Origin: Maribacter aquimaris
GTDB taxonomy: Bacteria > Bacteroidota > Bacteroidia > Flavobacteriales > Flavobacteriaceae
Length of the DNA: 64,000 bases
Direction: 5' to 3'
NCBI RefSeq assembly: GCF_014596745.1
Contig: NZ_JABTCF010000001.1
Span: 914,277-978,276 of the forward strand
Shown: positions 50,801 through 59,600 of the stretch, piece by piece
Numbering within the stretch: position 1 is the stretch's first letter
How the letters are laid out: the number at the start of each line of letters is the position of its first letter
Notes under the pieces: model-generated
The model's database searches: none
Told to the model about the DNA's origin: nothing
What the model saw: the letters and a program-made list of their open reading frames with translations, nothing else
Made by a program: the position numbers and the translations under genes

Positions 50801-52625
50801 CAATGGTTTAAACGCCGGAAATTACAGCATCAACATTACTGATGATGCCGGTTGTACTTCTATCACCACCGAAGTATCAATCAACAATCCTGAACCCGTG
50901 GTCGGCACATTGGTGATGTCAACTCCCCTAACTTGTGACGTAGACGCCCAATTAACGCTTTCTGTAGAAGGAGGAACCCCGTTTATTGGTAATATATATC
51001 AATATAGCACCTCAGAGTCTGGGCCATTTACAGATATGTCAGGTGGAAATACCCATATTTTTAATGTAACTCCGGATGCCATACCCTATCAGTATTATGT
51101 AAGGGATGCCAATGGTTGTACCCCTATACTTACCAATGCCGTTACCATTAATGACCTTACCCCTTTAACTGCTGATATTGATCTAAATAGCGCATCCATC
51201 AATTGTAATGGGGACAGTACGGCAGCAATTTCGGCAAGAGCATCAGGAGGTTTGGGTAATTACGTATATGGACTTTATTACGATGCCTCAATGACAACCA
51301 CCGCCGCACCTACCAACACAGATGGCTTCTTCGAAAACCTCCCACAAGGCACCTACTATGTGGGGATTACCAGCGGAGACTGTGAATGGGTTTCTACAAG
51401 TATTGTTATTTCAGAGCCGACAGCACTTGTAGTTGCCAGTGAAGTTACCGATGTAACTTGTATGGGCGCTGATGATGGCATCATTTCTTTAACGGTATCC
51501 GGTGGAACCAAAGAGTATCAATATGCCATTTCACCTAATCTAAACCAGTTTAATAATGAAAGTACCTTTACCGATCTGGCCGCTGGCGATTATACCATAA
51601 TCGTACAAGATGCAAATGGTTGTTTTGAAGTCCTTGATTTTACTATTCAAGAGCCTGAAGCATTAACATTGACGTTCACCACTGAAGATGAAATATGTTA
51701 CGGCAGTGAAGACGGTCTTGTAACCCTTGACATTCAAGGCGGAACTGCACCATATAGTACAAGTCTAAACGCTAATGGGGACAGTGACTTTGTAGAAGGT
51801 ATAATGAGTTATGGCAATCTTCCCAGTGGTACGCATTTCATCTATATCAAGGACGCTAATGGTTGTACAACATATGATTTATTCACTATTGAATCTGGTT
51901 ACAACTTAGCAGCTACGGTTGATGTCGTTTACGAATGTTCCGGAGTATTGCCCACAAATTATGTAACGTTAGAATTTGAGGATCCATCGATAGTTCCTGA
52001 TTTACTTTATGGTTTGGATACAAGTGACCCAAATGAAATGGTAATGGATCCTGATTTCACCAACATAACCCCTGGAGAACATACCCTCTATGTTACCCAT
52101 GCCAACGGCTGTATGAGAAGTTTTGATTTTGAAGTACAGGATTTTGAACCGTTGACCCTTCAATTGACAAATGAGAATATCAATGAGATAACAGCGGAAG
52201 CATTAGGAGGAAATCCTAACTATACCTATCAGGTTAACAATGAGCCGGTAACGGAAGACAATACCTTCCTAATAAAAAGAACGGACACCTATAGCATTAC
52301 GGTTACCGATGAAAACGGCTGTAGTGTCACCCAGGAAATATTTATGGAATTCATCGATATCGAGATTCCGAATTTCTTTACTCCGGATGGCGATGGTCAA
52401 AACGATACATGGAAACCCCGAAATATCGAAATATTCCCAAATATAACGATTTCAATCTTTGATAGATATGGAAGGAAGCTGTACAAAATGCTGCGGGACA
52501 CAAAAGCCTGGGAAGGCTCTTATCACGATGAAGACCTACCTGCCGGGGACTATTGGTATATTATCAAATTGAACGGGGATGGGGATACGAGGGAATTTGT
52601 TGGCCACTTCACCCTATATAGATAA
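41853..52625 (+). CDS. Giant SprB-repeat adhesin with type IX secretion type B C-terminal domain
   Basis: 3,590 residues. A Sec signal (FLRIPTFLLFIGAVAISHAQ) is followed by an N-terminal region of about 340 residues, a DUF11-like domain (about 385-480; ENDITGGGVNLGQSIEYVLR), and then many SprB-type repeats with the cue GGTPPYxYSxDGG (for example SGGQTPYTYSIDDW, EGGTPPYQFSFDGG, TGGTPSYEYSLEDG, QGGTAPYSTSLNAN) and Asn-Gly-Cys turns. The last 85 residues are a gliding-motility-associated CTD: PNFFTPDGDGQNDTW, ISIFDRYGRKLYK, and GDYWYIIKLNG. Such proteins are exported by the type IX system and attached to the surface, where they act in adhesion or gliding. The gene is monocistronic and ends at a long hairpin. 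Confidence 0.93.
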   Translation: MYFKSLKKHFLRIPTFLLFIGAVAISHAQLSVPFEPRLPGGNIKVKGDLVYVANNIVSIRSNPNADYNGSASNQGVYMDYIDIDRDPTTFSSSSAELNAPSCSTVLYAGLYWGGIYRDTNRDGKHKSVKLKVPGGSYIDIGPSSDPQFEYEQIYDKDGDRDGDGLTDPGVVDVDELSGVNMTSYLNYANVTHLLSGLSNPNGEYTVANIVASTNEKNVSAGWTMVVIYENQDSTSKYISTFDGYAAMGSTYKEVDFSFNGFKTVPAPQPVNAIIGASTMDGDRITGPSMRFRATPSDSWTFLSDGLNPSNNVFNSTITKLGSWVDTRTPASHNTLGWDADLLELTNPSNNVLPNDHDSGEIKISTSSEGVILFLTTVSVEIIDPEIIVEKKVEDLAENDITGGGVNLGQSIEYVLRFWNRGNDDAKNFSLKDVLPNNVELEGVDVENAPGTTWTASGTDPNELTFNVPNALVTEGGNTYEIRIRVKVSNNCNDFVAACSSTIDNIAYATYDGATSGQTISDDPSVSNVSNCGLVTTGATNFLLDDLTDCVFESEIQICGDNAEITAGSGYETYTWYKDLNENGEIDSTDTIYNDSDPDGDPATITVQETGFYLVLKESTSCGSSIESMEVTRFGSTQVNPIITYFNTLNGDADTTNDIQGEIVQCSNDGSELPQIFLCGTSDTQELILNITDANSITWEKLDETSCTVTSTDCATNQSGCTWNQVASGNSYSANEEGRFRLVLSYSGGCNSIFYFDVYQNNLDFTYTSQDIYCTTDGFIKISGVGSGYGYQLVDATSDNVVIPYASGNGPNFTISTSGTYRVEFTQLDGTTGDPIDGSCVFSTEDIGISSKELSLDITTESVNCQDQGSVRILAGNGRANYGYELYSDDGSGNPGTLIDNELAYTSSDFTFNDLNAGDYVVVVKTDDNCEVSKTVTIDEIPDPQVTAVTTKQISCTDGTITLSATEGYPDPSYLYAIWEKDGLTTYSDISDIPTTEFQRDTIAPGVFNFISGEEGTYRFVVVDGNNCWSISNEVTIKDLASLTVSAPTIDSEVKCEGSSTGKVTMNVSGGQTPYTYSIDDWATQQNDPTFTNLSPGQYTIKVKSADGCEDKVDFTLDDPESFKANAGVSSTGTCNVNDYSEVRFTNIEGGTPPYQFSFDGGSTFTADDPMDPSVRTSQLPSGSHILIAKDSRGCEITLPITIDPVPPVPVFDMDLGYDCDGNGDITLTADQTIYNYEYTIDTTPSISVSDGIFTGIAPGTYTITADYTENNPPNPSVLLHEDFGSGGTVDSDYTLGYTYEDQVGSNTYINDFEYSVTSYIVSPFGTWLRPVDHTTNGTDTSGRYLVINVGSPAPGQVIYKKPIKDIIPNQDMRVSFAAINLLKSSNQLDPDLYVQMRIPGTETVVGEVRTHDIPKNKDWNTYEFSMNPGNHTELDFVLISKKIGNSGNDVAIDDILVEQIPKSCPRTMDIPVVIEAGNKFEASIVGHTDITCNGGHDGSISFEVENFNPSAGIEYTVDGGTTWTAPSVMPVTTPLELTAGNKSVIIRKKDEPSCTITLTQEIKEPAALTVTPSIERNLSCSDPLGTIKTTVTGGTPSYEYSLEDGLGNTLVPFPNASGATFDGLGSGDYIVVVQDLNGCTERSSIITLNQPNPLTYSINSTSCYDGSNDATIELTVNTGNGDYLFQIDGGPWQSPTPATSDTYTFTGLANGTYTVNVKDSYGCDGGVETVTIDAQIVVNVTETDVSSCADGTIVVTASGGNGTLVYALVPDGTTPTPSDFVTTTNFTIDDATASANPSGFDLYVRDNNGASDFCEVIEEDIIINPAVIWELSVTSVDPNCNGGNGTIEVDVQKSGGTSLTSSEISQTGAFNYVLYQGGTEIASTSNVSLTTHTFNNVIAGTYEVRVTDGLGCTVIESTIDIVDPPVLTAAILTEFDTGTCTPAYGFKLEGYPTTGLNGTLEFSHDNGNSWRISDTFNDLGLTSGDEVNPSIRTVDGSGNTLCRYDLPRYTLTYPLENLDISLTTIQMGCNELKVKVQGKKGSPGYVYAYTEDPLNFDPATASWTSPATTTPYEFTGLTPGRTYMFYVKDANDCIRQSQQNINEIPGVNIPLEITESAAPSCFGSNNGSILFTLNPDTPQPKMRWEFYEVGNPTPIKVSGTGPTATNVAYAPTIEFKNLPESDYYIEVTQVDNTNADGCYGGSENVEIKEQLPITATPTASREIGCNQSGLIAVTNINGGTAPYTFDVTGPSGFTAISATSQNPIEIPASSPAGDYNITITDVYGCATSVPYMVSMTLTPNPTINDIQVANCDGNIEVTLTANSAVGNLRYAMVTTGGPTPTSFMDNGGIFTGVAPGDYDFYVIDGNGCSAAQTSFTVHPALQANAQLTKLLDCSPTPDATIEIEAIQGSGTYDYSVEETTTSTMVVPKTTMGGSTIEYHPTVAGTYEIKVYVDATTDHEVCERTFTVEVPGIIYPDFDATPTDVSCNASNDGIITVRQTDNGITPLTYELLDPSLNPIAASDFTDNSTTGTFENLAPGDYVVRATGINSCTSDSATITIAEPTAITVTIPATDIVQFGCAAGNNQDNASITVNYTAISGGTSTYVRYEFIDPSSNVVKDGNNNQLIVTDFTGGTYTINVYDDAGCMGTTTATINAFDELQDPDIVVDDDISCANTGETITITANGSLSDSSTAGHNYSFENVATGETNTTGTFNGLQVGMHSFKVANTVTGCTVIITHTVEEIASFDIDIIEDSPVICAGDNSQNHIEITGGYTGNFDWSAYDANGTLSDSSDDSFVVNGSGNTALSGNIDLPKGTYRVVVVQTDFPYCTEETMVTVGGADTPLNAIISEIGNASCSNDQGRLSVEPTGGIAPYTISIPSLGFTQSDVYSYVFTDLSDGTYTIEITDAAGCTNSTLSGTVQTVDPLVADIDPATQTLDCIGDADGSINTTLTSGGVGTVLYSLNTIENGVIVTTSTTQTSATFNGLNAGNYSINITDDAGCTSITTEVSINNPEPVVGTLVMSTPLTCDVDAQLTLSVEGGTPFIGNIYQYSTSESGPFTDMSGGNTHIFNVTPDAIPYQYYVRDANGCTPILTNAVTINDLTPLTADIDLNSASINCNGDSTAAISARASGGLGNYVYGLYYDASMTTTAAPTNTDGFFENLPQGTYYVGITSGDCEWVSTSIVISEPTALVVASEVTDVTCMGADDGIISLTVSGGTKEYQYAISPNLNQFNNESTFTDLAAGDYTIIVQDANGCFEVLDFTIQEPEALTLTFTTEDEICYGSEDGLVTLDIQGGTAPYSTSLNANGDSDFVEGIMSYGNLPSGTHFIYIKDANGCTTYDLFTIESGYNLAATVDVVYECSGVLPTNYVTLEFEDPSIVPDLLYGLDTSDPNEMVMDPDFTNITPGEHTLYVTHANGCMRSFDFEVQDFEPLTLQLTNENINEITAEALGGNPNYTYQVNNEPVTEDNTFLIKRTDTYSITVTDENGCSVTQEIFMEFIDIEIPNFFTPDGDGQNDTWKPRNIEIFPNITISIFDRYGRKLYKMLRDTKAWEGSYHDEDLPAGDYWYIIKLNGDGDTREFVGHFTLYR

Positions 52626-52669
52626 AGATTTGACAACCCATTGAACCTCGAAAGGTCAACACAATATGA

Positions 52670-52748
52670 AGCGGTAAAGCCTATATTAAAACAGTACGAC
52701 CCGTACAAAGGGAATAAAACTTTTTTACATCGTATAGGTTTTACCGCT
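52670..52748. repeat. Long inverted repeat with nested hairpin between convergent genes
   Basis: AGCGGTAAAGCCTATA (52670-52685) pairs with TATAGGTTTTACCGCT (52733-52748), 16 bp with one G-T pair. Inside lies GTACG-acc-CGTAC (52694-52706). It may be a bidirectional terminator for the adhesin and the methyltransferase, or a small mobile element. Confidence 0.6.
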
Positions 52749-52756
52749 ATTCATAC

Positions 52757-53392
52757 TCAACCCTTTTTTGCTATCAATAAAAACAGCGGATACTCCCGCC
52801 CATTCTCTTTGATAATGATATGTGGTGTTGTGTAATATGCTATCGAGAAACCATGGGAAATAAGCAGGTTACCCAATTTGGTTTTATTGAACCCATGATG
52901 CCCATCAAAATTCAATTCAGGTTTGTGAAAACTTCCATCTTCCTCAACCAGGTCGGCAATACATAAATAACCGTTTGTGTTTAAGAGATCGTGGAATACG
53001 GAAAAAGCCCTATCCAGATCATGAATGTGATGTAGGGTCATCAGCGTATAGATAACATCGATATCCTTTATATCGGGCTTATCTTTTAAAAGATCCGCCA
53101 ATACGGGACAAAAATGGGTAATATGTTGTTGTGCTATTTTTTCCTTTAAGACATCGATCATACCCACAGAAGTATCCACCAAGGTGATGTTTTTAAAGAC
53201 ATCCCCCAAAGCAAAGCTTAAAAGGCCCGTACCACAACCAAATTCCAGTGCATTCAATTGCTTGTTCGGTCGTATAAAAGCATTGATTTCGTCAGCGAAA
53301 ACCTGAGCCCGCTGTTGTTTATCAGGATTTATATCCCATGTTTCGGCCTTTTTGTCAAAATGATCCATTGCTTCTGATTTTGGGTTAACCAA
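52757..53392 (-). CDS. Class I SAM-dependent methyltransferase
   Basis: 211 residues. Motif I reads ALEFGCGTGLLSFAL, then TLVDTSVGMIDVLKEKI (motif II region) and DVIYTLMTLHHIHDLDRAF (motif IV). The Rossmann fold is complete. The substrate is unknown; UbiE-like and small-molecule methyltransferases share these features. It is convergent with the giant adhesin and stands alone. Confidence 0.88.
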   Translation of the reverse strand: MVNPKSEAMDHFDKKAETWDINPDKQQRAQVFADEINAFIRPNKQLNALEFGCGTGLLSFALGDVFKNITLVDTSVGMIDVLKEKIAQQHITHFCPVLADLLKDKPDIKDIDVIYTLMTLHHIHDLDRAFSVFHDLLNTNGYLCIADLVEEDGSFHKPELNFDGHHGFNKTKLGNLLISHGFSIAYYTTPHIIIKENGREYPLFLLIAKKG

Positions 53393-53822
53393 GGATTTAA
53401 ATTACAACAATATTAAATTATGTAAGGTAACTAAGTGCACCATTTAAATGGATTTTTTTTTATTAGGGTTCCTTACCTATACGGAAACACCTTTGAAATG
53501 GGATCTCCGGCTCCTTCTGGAACACTACAACAACCTAATATCCAATAAACCAAAACGGCATACCGGAACTTATCATCAAGAAGGCAATGCTTATTGAACC
53601 ACAGTCGTAAATGGCATTGCAAACACCCCTTAATCCCTTTGAAACAACAGTGAAATACACTTCAAAAACACAGGAATCCAGGCAGTTGATATATCATTGG
53701 ATAGTACCGATCTTTTAGAAAGTGTTGTTGGTCGATAAGTTTTACAAATTCAATTCCAATCCTTTAAATTGCTATTCGACGATTATTGAAAATTGACAAT
53801 CTCCAACTATACCAATCATAAA
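53393..53822. other. Intergenic region upstream of the PA14-GH3 gene
   Basis: About 430 bp between divergent genes. No gene, RNA or repeat was recognised. The reading frame of the next gene is open back to 53793, but the sequence upstream of 53823 does not look like a signal peptide. Confidence 0.5.
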
Positions 53823-56480
53823 ATGGGAAAAATTCAAAGCTTATTGTTTTTAGCCTTATTTCTAACCGCTTGCGATCAACAGGGAAACATCCCTGCTTAC
53901 AAGGACGCAACACTGGCAATAGACACACGGGTATCCGATTTGATCTCCAGAATGACCTTAGAGGAAAAGGTTGGGCAATTGGATATGTATTCTGCAAACG
54001 ACCTAGTGAACGACGGTAAATTATCGCCAGAAAAAACCGATCAAATCCTGCAACAAACGACCATTGGTTCCGTGCATGATTATTATCCGGAATCGGCAGA
54101 ACACTCCAATGAACTTCAGCGCTATGTCATTGAAAACAATCGTTTGGGAATCCCTGTTCTGTTTATCGAAGAGGCTTTACACGGATACCAAGGGAATAAA
54201 TCCACTGCTTTTCCCGTACCGATTGGAATGGGTGGTATGTGGGATACAGCACTTATGGAGAAAATAGGTAAGGCAATTGGTACCGAAACACGCTCAGTAG
54301 GTGTACATATGGTACTATCCCCCGTTCTGGGTATCGGCAGGGAGCCACGCTGGGGCCGTGTTCAGGAAACGTATAGTGAGGATCCTTATTTAGCGGCCAG
54401 GAACGGAGTTGCCTTTATCAAGGGAATGCAAGGTGATGACCTAACAGCGGATAATGCCATTGTAGCCGAACCAAAACATTTTGGAATCCATAGTATTCCT
54501 GAAGGAGGAAAAAATACAGCCCCTGTTTTTATTGGTGAACGTGAGGCTCGGTCGAACTTCCTATATGTATTCGAGAAAGCATTCAAAGAAGCAGGTGCCT
54601 TAGGTGCCATGGCCGCATATCACGAATGGGATGGTGTACCAGCCGCTGCCGACCCTTGGCTGCTAAAAGAAGTGTTGCGGGACGAATGGGGTTTTAAAGG
54701 AATGGTTCTTTCGGATTTGGGGGCAATTGCCAAGCAAAATAATTCCCATCATACCGCAAAAACACCCAAAGAGGCTATTGCCAATTCCATCCGGTCGGGA
54801 TTGGATATGCAATTCTACGATTATGATCATGGTCTTTTTCAACAGTCGATTATCGATGCCTTGGATGATAAATCACTGGATATGGCCGATGTTGACAGGG
54901 CAGTTTCAAGCGTCCTATATGTGAAATTCAGTCTTGGGCTATTTGAAAACCCATATATCGATACCGCTTTAAAGGCTAAGCGGTATCATTCAGTACCCCA
55001 TCAGGCATTGGCTCTGGAATCGGCTCATAAATCGATTACCTTACTACAAAACAACAACACCTTATTACCCTTGGGAAAGGATATCAAAAACATTGCCGTA
55101 ATCGGGGAGTTGGCCGATAAAGTTCTATTAGGGGGCTATTCCCCTAAAAACGTAGAAGGCGTTTCTATTATGGATGCCTTTAAGGCTACGAATTATAATG
55201 TGGACTTTGTCAATGTCGTGGTACCCAGCAATGGCATGGAGGAAATTGACGCTCGCTTCTTAAGGACGCCTACCGGAGAAGAAGGACTTGTTGCCACGTA
55301 TTTTAACAATACCGATTTTTCGGGTGAACCAGCCTTAACAAAAGTAGAGACCCAATTATCACAATACTGGCATAATCTGAGTCCGGCAGCCGGTATCTCA
55401 AGCGATAATTTCTCAATTCTCTGGAAAGGATATATCGTTCCTGAACTGACCGGCACCTATGGGTTTCAGCTTTGGGCCGATGACCTAGGAAGACTTTCCA
55501 TTGACGATAAGGTGCTTATTGATAGCTGGGACCAGGAAAAGAAAAACTCATGGACCAAACAGCAAATACGTTTGGAAAAAGGGAAGAAATACCCTATCCA
55601 ACTAGAATTAGTGGAATTTGATGAGTTTGCGGATATAAAACTTCGATGGAATGTCAATCCAGAAACCCAAAAAAAACAAAATATGTTCGAAAAAGCCGTA
55701 GATGCTGCCAAAAAAGCTGATGTGGTTGTTTTGGTGTTGGGTGAAAAGGAAGACGAATCCGGAGAGGGAAAGGATAAAATGAACCTTGAACTGAATACAT
55801 ACAGTAAAAGATTATTGCATGAGGTCGCCAAATCGGAAACACCCATTGTACTTGTTCTTCAAAACGGGAGACCCTTGGTATTGGTTGAGGAAAGTGAAAA
55901 GGCCGATGCAATCCTTGAGACCTGGTATGCAGGGGAAATGGCCGGTCAGGCCACTGTTGATATTATCTTGGGGAAGGTTAATCCGTCCGGAAAATTACCC
56001 ATTACCTTTCCAAGGGACAATGGCCAGATTCCAATTTATTACAATCAAAAAAAGTCCTCAACAGGTTCCTACGTGGATGGAAGCAGTCAACCCTTATTTG
56101 CCTTTGGTCATGGATTGAGCTACAGCGAATTTGAATATTCCGGGTTAAGGATAGAAAAACCAACCCTATCCCAAACTGAAGAACAGCAAATCAAGGTGAC
56201 TATAAAAAACACCTCAAGCCGAAAAGGGGCCGAGGTTGTGCAATTATATATCACGGATTCCTACAGCTCTGTAGCCACCCCTAAAATGCAGCTTAGAGGG
56301 TTTAAACGGGTTACGTTGGGTCCAGGAGAAGCAAAAGAAGTAAACTTTACTATATTGCCGGATGATTTAGGACTCTGGAACAGGGAAATGAAACGGGTCG
56401 TAGAATCCGGGGAATTTGTTGTAAAGGTTGGTGCCGCATCGGATGACATTCGATTGGAGGATGTATTCCAGGTAGAATAA
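53823..56480 (+). CDS. GH3 family beta-glycosidase with inserted PA14 domain, lipoprotein
   Basis: 885 residues from ATG at 53823, chosen because it directly precedes a lipoprotein signal (GKIQSLLFLALFLTAC); an ATG 30 bp upstream is less likely. The GH3 barrel has EPKHFG and the putative nucleophile Asp298 in GMVLSDLGAIAK. A PA14 domain interrupts the C-terminal sandwich at about residues 485-620 (EEGLVATYFNNTDFSGEP, GTYGFQLWADDLGRLSIDD). An FnIII-like domain closes the protein (TIKNTSSRKGAEVVQLYITD). PA14 insertions usually shape the active site of GH3 enzymes. Two FG-GAP proteins follow on the same strand. Confidence 0.92.
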   Translation: MGKIQSLLFLALFLTACDQQGNIPAYKDATLAIDTRVSDLISRMTLEEKVGQLDMYSANDLVNDGKLSPEKTDQILQQTTIGSVHDYYPESAEHSNELQRYVIENNRLGIPVLFIEEALHGYQGNKSTAFPVPIGMGGMWDTALMEKIGKAIGTETRSVGVHMVLSPVLGIGREPRWGRVQETYSEDPYLAARNGVAFIKGMQGDDLTADNAIVAEPKHFGIHSIPEGGKNTAPVFIGEREARSNFLYVFEKAFKEAGALGAMAAYHEWDGVPAAADPWLLKEVLRDEWGFKGMVLSDLGAIAKQNNSHHTAKTPKEAIANSIRSGLDMQFYDYDHGLFQQSIIDALDDKSLDMADVDRAVSSVLYVKFSLGLFENPYIDTALKAKRYHSVPHQALALESAHKSITLLQNNNTLLPLGKDIKNIAVIGELADKVLLGGYSPKNVEGVSIMDAFKATNYNVDFVNVVVPSNGMEEIDARFLRTPTGEEGLVATYFNNTDFSGEPALTKVETQLSQYWHNLSPAAGISSDNFSILWKGYIVPELTGTYGFQLWADDLGRLSIDDKVLIDSWDQEKKNSWTKQQIRLEKGKKYPIQLELVEFDEFADIKLRWNVNPETQKKQNMFEKAVDAAKKADVVVLVLGEKEDESGEGKDKMNLELNTYSKRLLHEVAKSETPIVLVLQNGRPLVLVEESEKADAILETWYAGEMAGQATVDIILGKVNPSGKLPITFPRDNGQIPIYYNQKKSSTGSYVDGSSQPLFAFGHGLSYSEFEYSGLRIEKPTLSQTEEQQIKVTIKNTSSRKGAEVVQLYITDSYSSVATPKMQLRGFKRVTLGPGEAKEVNFTILPDDLGLWNREMKRVVESGEFVVKVGAASDDIRLEDVFQVE

Positions 56481-56551
56481 ACCCTGATAACCATCAAATT
56501 GAATTTTAATATCAATTTATGGCTTATACCTTTTTTATAGACTTTAATATT

Positions 56552-56559
56552 TACATTTG
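56552..56559 (+). promoter_or_regulatory. Putative -7 box upstream of the FG-GAP/ASPIC gene
   Basis: TACATTTG matches TAnnTTTG. It lies 93 bp before the ATG at 56652; no clear -33 TTTG was seen. Confidence 0.35.
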
Positions 56560-56651
56560 AGTATGACAGTCAATTGTAGTGGAACTTAATCGACCTAATG
56601 GTTTTGAAAGAATGTAGAATGGCAACCGGCTGATAATAATTATGGGAATTC

Positions 56652-59600
56652 ATGAATAAAATAATATTTTGGAATCAAATGAGATATGGAATTGGTTTAT
56701 GCATTTGTGTTTTTGTATTGATTTCTTTTGAAAATACCTATGCCCAGAATGAGGATAAGTTATTTACAAAGTTAGATCCTGCACAAACCAATATTCATTT
56801 CAATAATGAAGTTAAAGACACGCGCGATCAGAATATACTTATGTACTCCAATTTTTACGGAGGTGCTGGTGTTGGTGTTGGTGATATCAACAATGATGGC
56901 CTATTGGATTTGTTCTTTGCCGGTAACCAGGTCCCTGATAAACTATATCTGAACAAAGGGGGAATGACCTTTGATGACATCACTGATAAGGCTGGAATCA
57001 TTGACAATGGAGGTTGGTCTTCCGGTGTTTTATTTGGTGATGTCAATAATGATGGTCTGCAGGATATTTATGTGACACGTGAATTGTATGACCACCAACC
57101 AGAAGTCCGTCGAAATAAACTGTATATCAATAATGGAGATAATACATTTACCGAAAAATCCAAAGAATGGGGGATTGATAACAGTGAACGCACAAGACAC
57201 GCTACTTTCCTAGATTATGATAAAGATGGTGATCTCGATTTATTCCTACTGAACCAACCCCCAAATCCAGGGGATTATTCCGATTTTAAAGGCACTGACC
57301 TATCACTTGAAAGATATGGCCCTGTTTTTTATGAGAATCGCGGAACTACATTCGTGGACATTTCAAAAAAAACCGGAGTACACAAAACGGGATTTCCAAA
57401 TAGCGTTACTGCCAGTGATTTGAACAACGATGGCTGGACGGATTTATATGTTGCCAATGATTTTTGGGTCAAGGATTATATTTATATCAATAACGGTGAT
57501 GGAACTTTTACTGATAAAGTTGATGAACTAGCCAGCCATATATCCTTCAGCAGCATGGGTGTTGACGTTGGGGATATAGACAATGATGGCAATTTGGATG
57601 TTATGGTTCTCGATATGGTAGCTGAAGATAATTTTCGATTAAAGGCGCATATGAGTGGTATGAACCCCAAGACCTTCTGGAAAGTTGTGGATGATGGGGG
57701 ACATTATCAATACATGTTCAATGTCTTTCATTACAATAATGGCGATGCACAATTCAGTGATATTGCCCAGCTTACCAATATGGCCGCCACAGATTGGAGC
57801 TGGTCTAATTTGATTGCGGATTTTGACAATGATGGCTGGAAAGATGTCTTTATTACAAATGGATTACTTTACGATATTCGAAATACCGATGCGGCCCGTG
57901 CTTTTTCAAAACACATTGAATCCAGTGTTTATAAGTATCTTCAAGAAAATGCTGCTGTTGAAAATATCACCGTTTGGGACATTGTGGATATAGAAAAGGC
58001 AATGAACCTTAACCCCTCCATTAAGCTATCGAATTATGCCTATAAAAACAATAAAGACCTAACATTTGAGAAGAAGACCATGGATTGGGGATTGGATCAA
58101 AAGACCTTTTCAAATGGATCTGCATATGCAGACCTGGACAATGACGGCGATCTTGATTTGATTATCAATAATCTTAACGATGTCGCACTTTTATATAGGA
58201 ATAATGCTGAAAAAAGAACAAATTCCAATTTTATAAGGATAAAACCAATCGCGGATAAACCAGGGGTTGTAGCGCTTGGCACAAGAATTTGGGTCGAAAT
58301 CGAAGGTCAAAAACAATTGTTCGAAATTACAAGTGTAAGGGGAATGTACTCAACCAGTGAACAGATTGCCCATTTTGGATTGTATGACAAAACCAAGGTT
58401 GATAATGTTACGGTGATATGGCCCGATGGGAATAGGAATATCCTCAAAAACGTAAAGGCCGGACAGACCGTTGAGGTAAAATACAGTAAATCAAAAGCCA
58501 TTGAAGCACCGACCTCTACGGAAGGGCATCAGCCCTTTTTCACAAATACCACCGACAAAGTAGGTTTGGATATCAGTCACAAGGAAAATCGATTTGATGA
58601 TTATGCAAAGCAGGAGCTTCTACCCCACAAAATGTCAACCATGGGTCCTAGTCTTGCCGTAGGTGATGTAAATGGTGATGGTTTGGATGATTTTTTTATA
58701 GGAGGGGCTTCTGGGCAAGAAGGCAAAATTCTAGTCCAAAATGAGATGGGAAGTTTTGCACCCCTACCCTCCCCAAGTATTGCGGAAGACAAAAAAAGCG
58801 AAGATGTGGGTGCTGCTTTTTTTGATTCTGATGGCGATGGTGATTTGGATTTATATGTGGTGAGCGGTGGTAATGAATTTATGAGAAATTCCTTGGAATA
58901 TAAAGACAGACTTTATATAAACAATGGTGCCGGAGTTTTCAATCGTGCGAACGAAGCCCTCCCAGAACTGTATTCGAGCGGTTCGAAAGTGTATCCCCAC
59001 GACCTGGATAATGACGGTGATTTAGACCTTTTTGTTGCCGCAAGACAGATACCCTGGTCCTATCCCGAACCCGCCTCGAGTAGCATTCTATTAAATGAAA
59101 ATGGGCAATTCAGGGATGTCACAAAAACCATGGCAAATGACCTCATCAACATTGGGATGGTCAATGATGCCAGCTGGACAGATTTTGATGGGGACGGGAA
59201 CAAGGACCTTGTCGTTGTAGGTGAATGGATGGAGGTAACATTACTGAAATATGATAACAACCAGTTCATTAATGTCACGGAAGGTTCTGGTTTGGAAAAT
59301 ACTACAGGATGGTGGTTCAGTATTGAATCGATGGACATAGACAATGATGGGGATCAAGATTTTGTAGCGGGTAACCTCGGCTTGAATTATAAATATAAAG
59401 CTACCCAAGAGGAACCCTTTGAAGTTTACTATCATGACTTTGACAATAATGGGTCAAAAGATATCGTGCTCGCCTACTATAATTTTGGCACTAAATATCC
59501 CCTCAGGGGTTTTGTAAGCTCTACATCCCAAGTTCCGGCGCTGAAAGGAAAATTTAAAACATTCGAACAATTTGCCTCTGCCGATGTTTTTGAGGTTTAT

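Noticed and set aside
52641..52835. 64-codon plus-strand frame after the adhesin
   Set aside because: It spans the inverted repeat and overlaps the methyltransferase end on the other strand.
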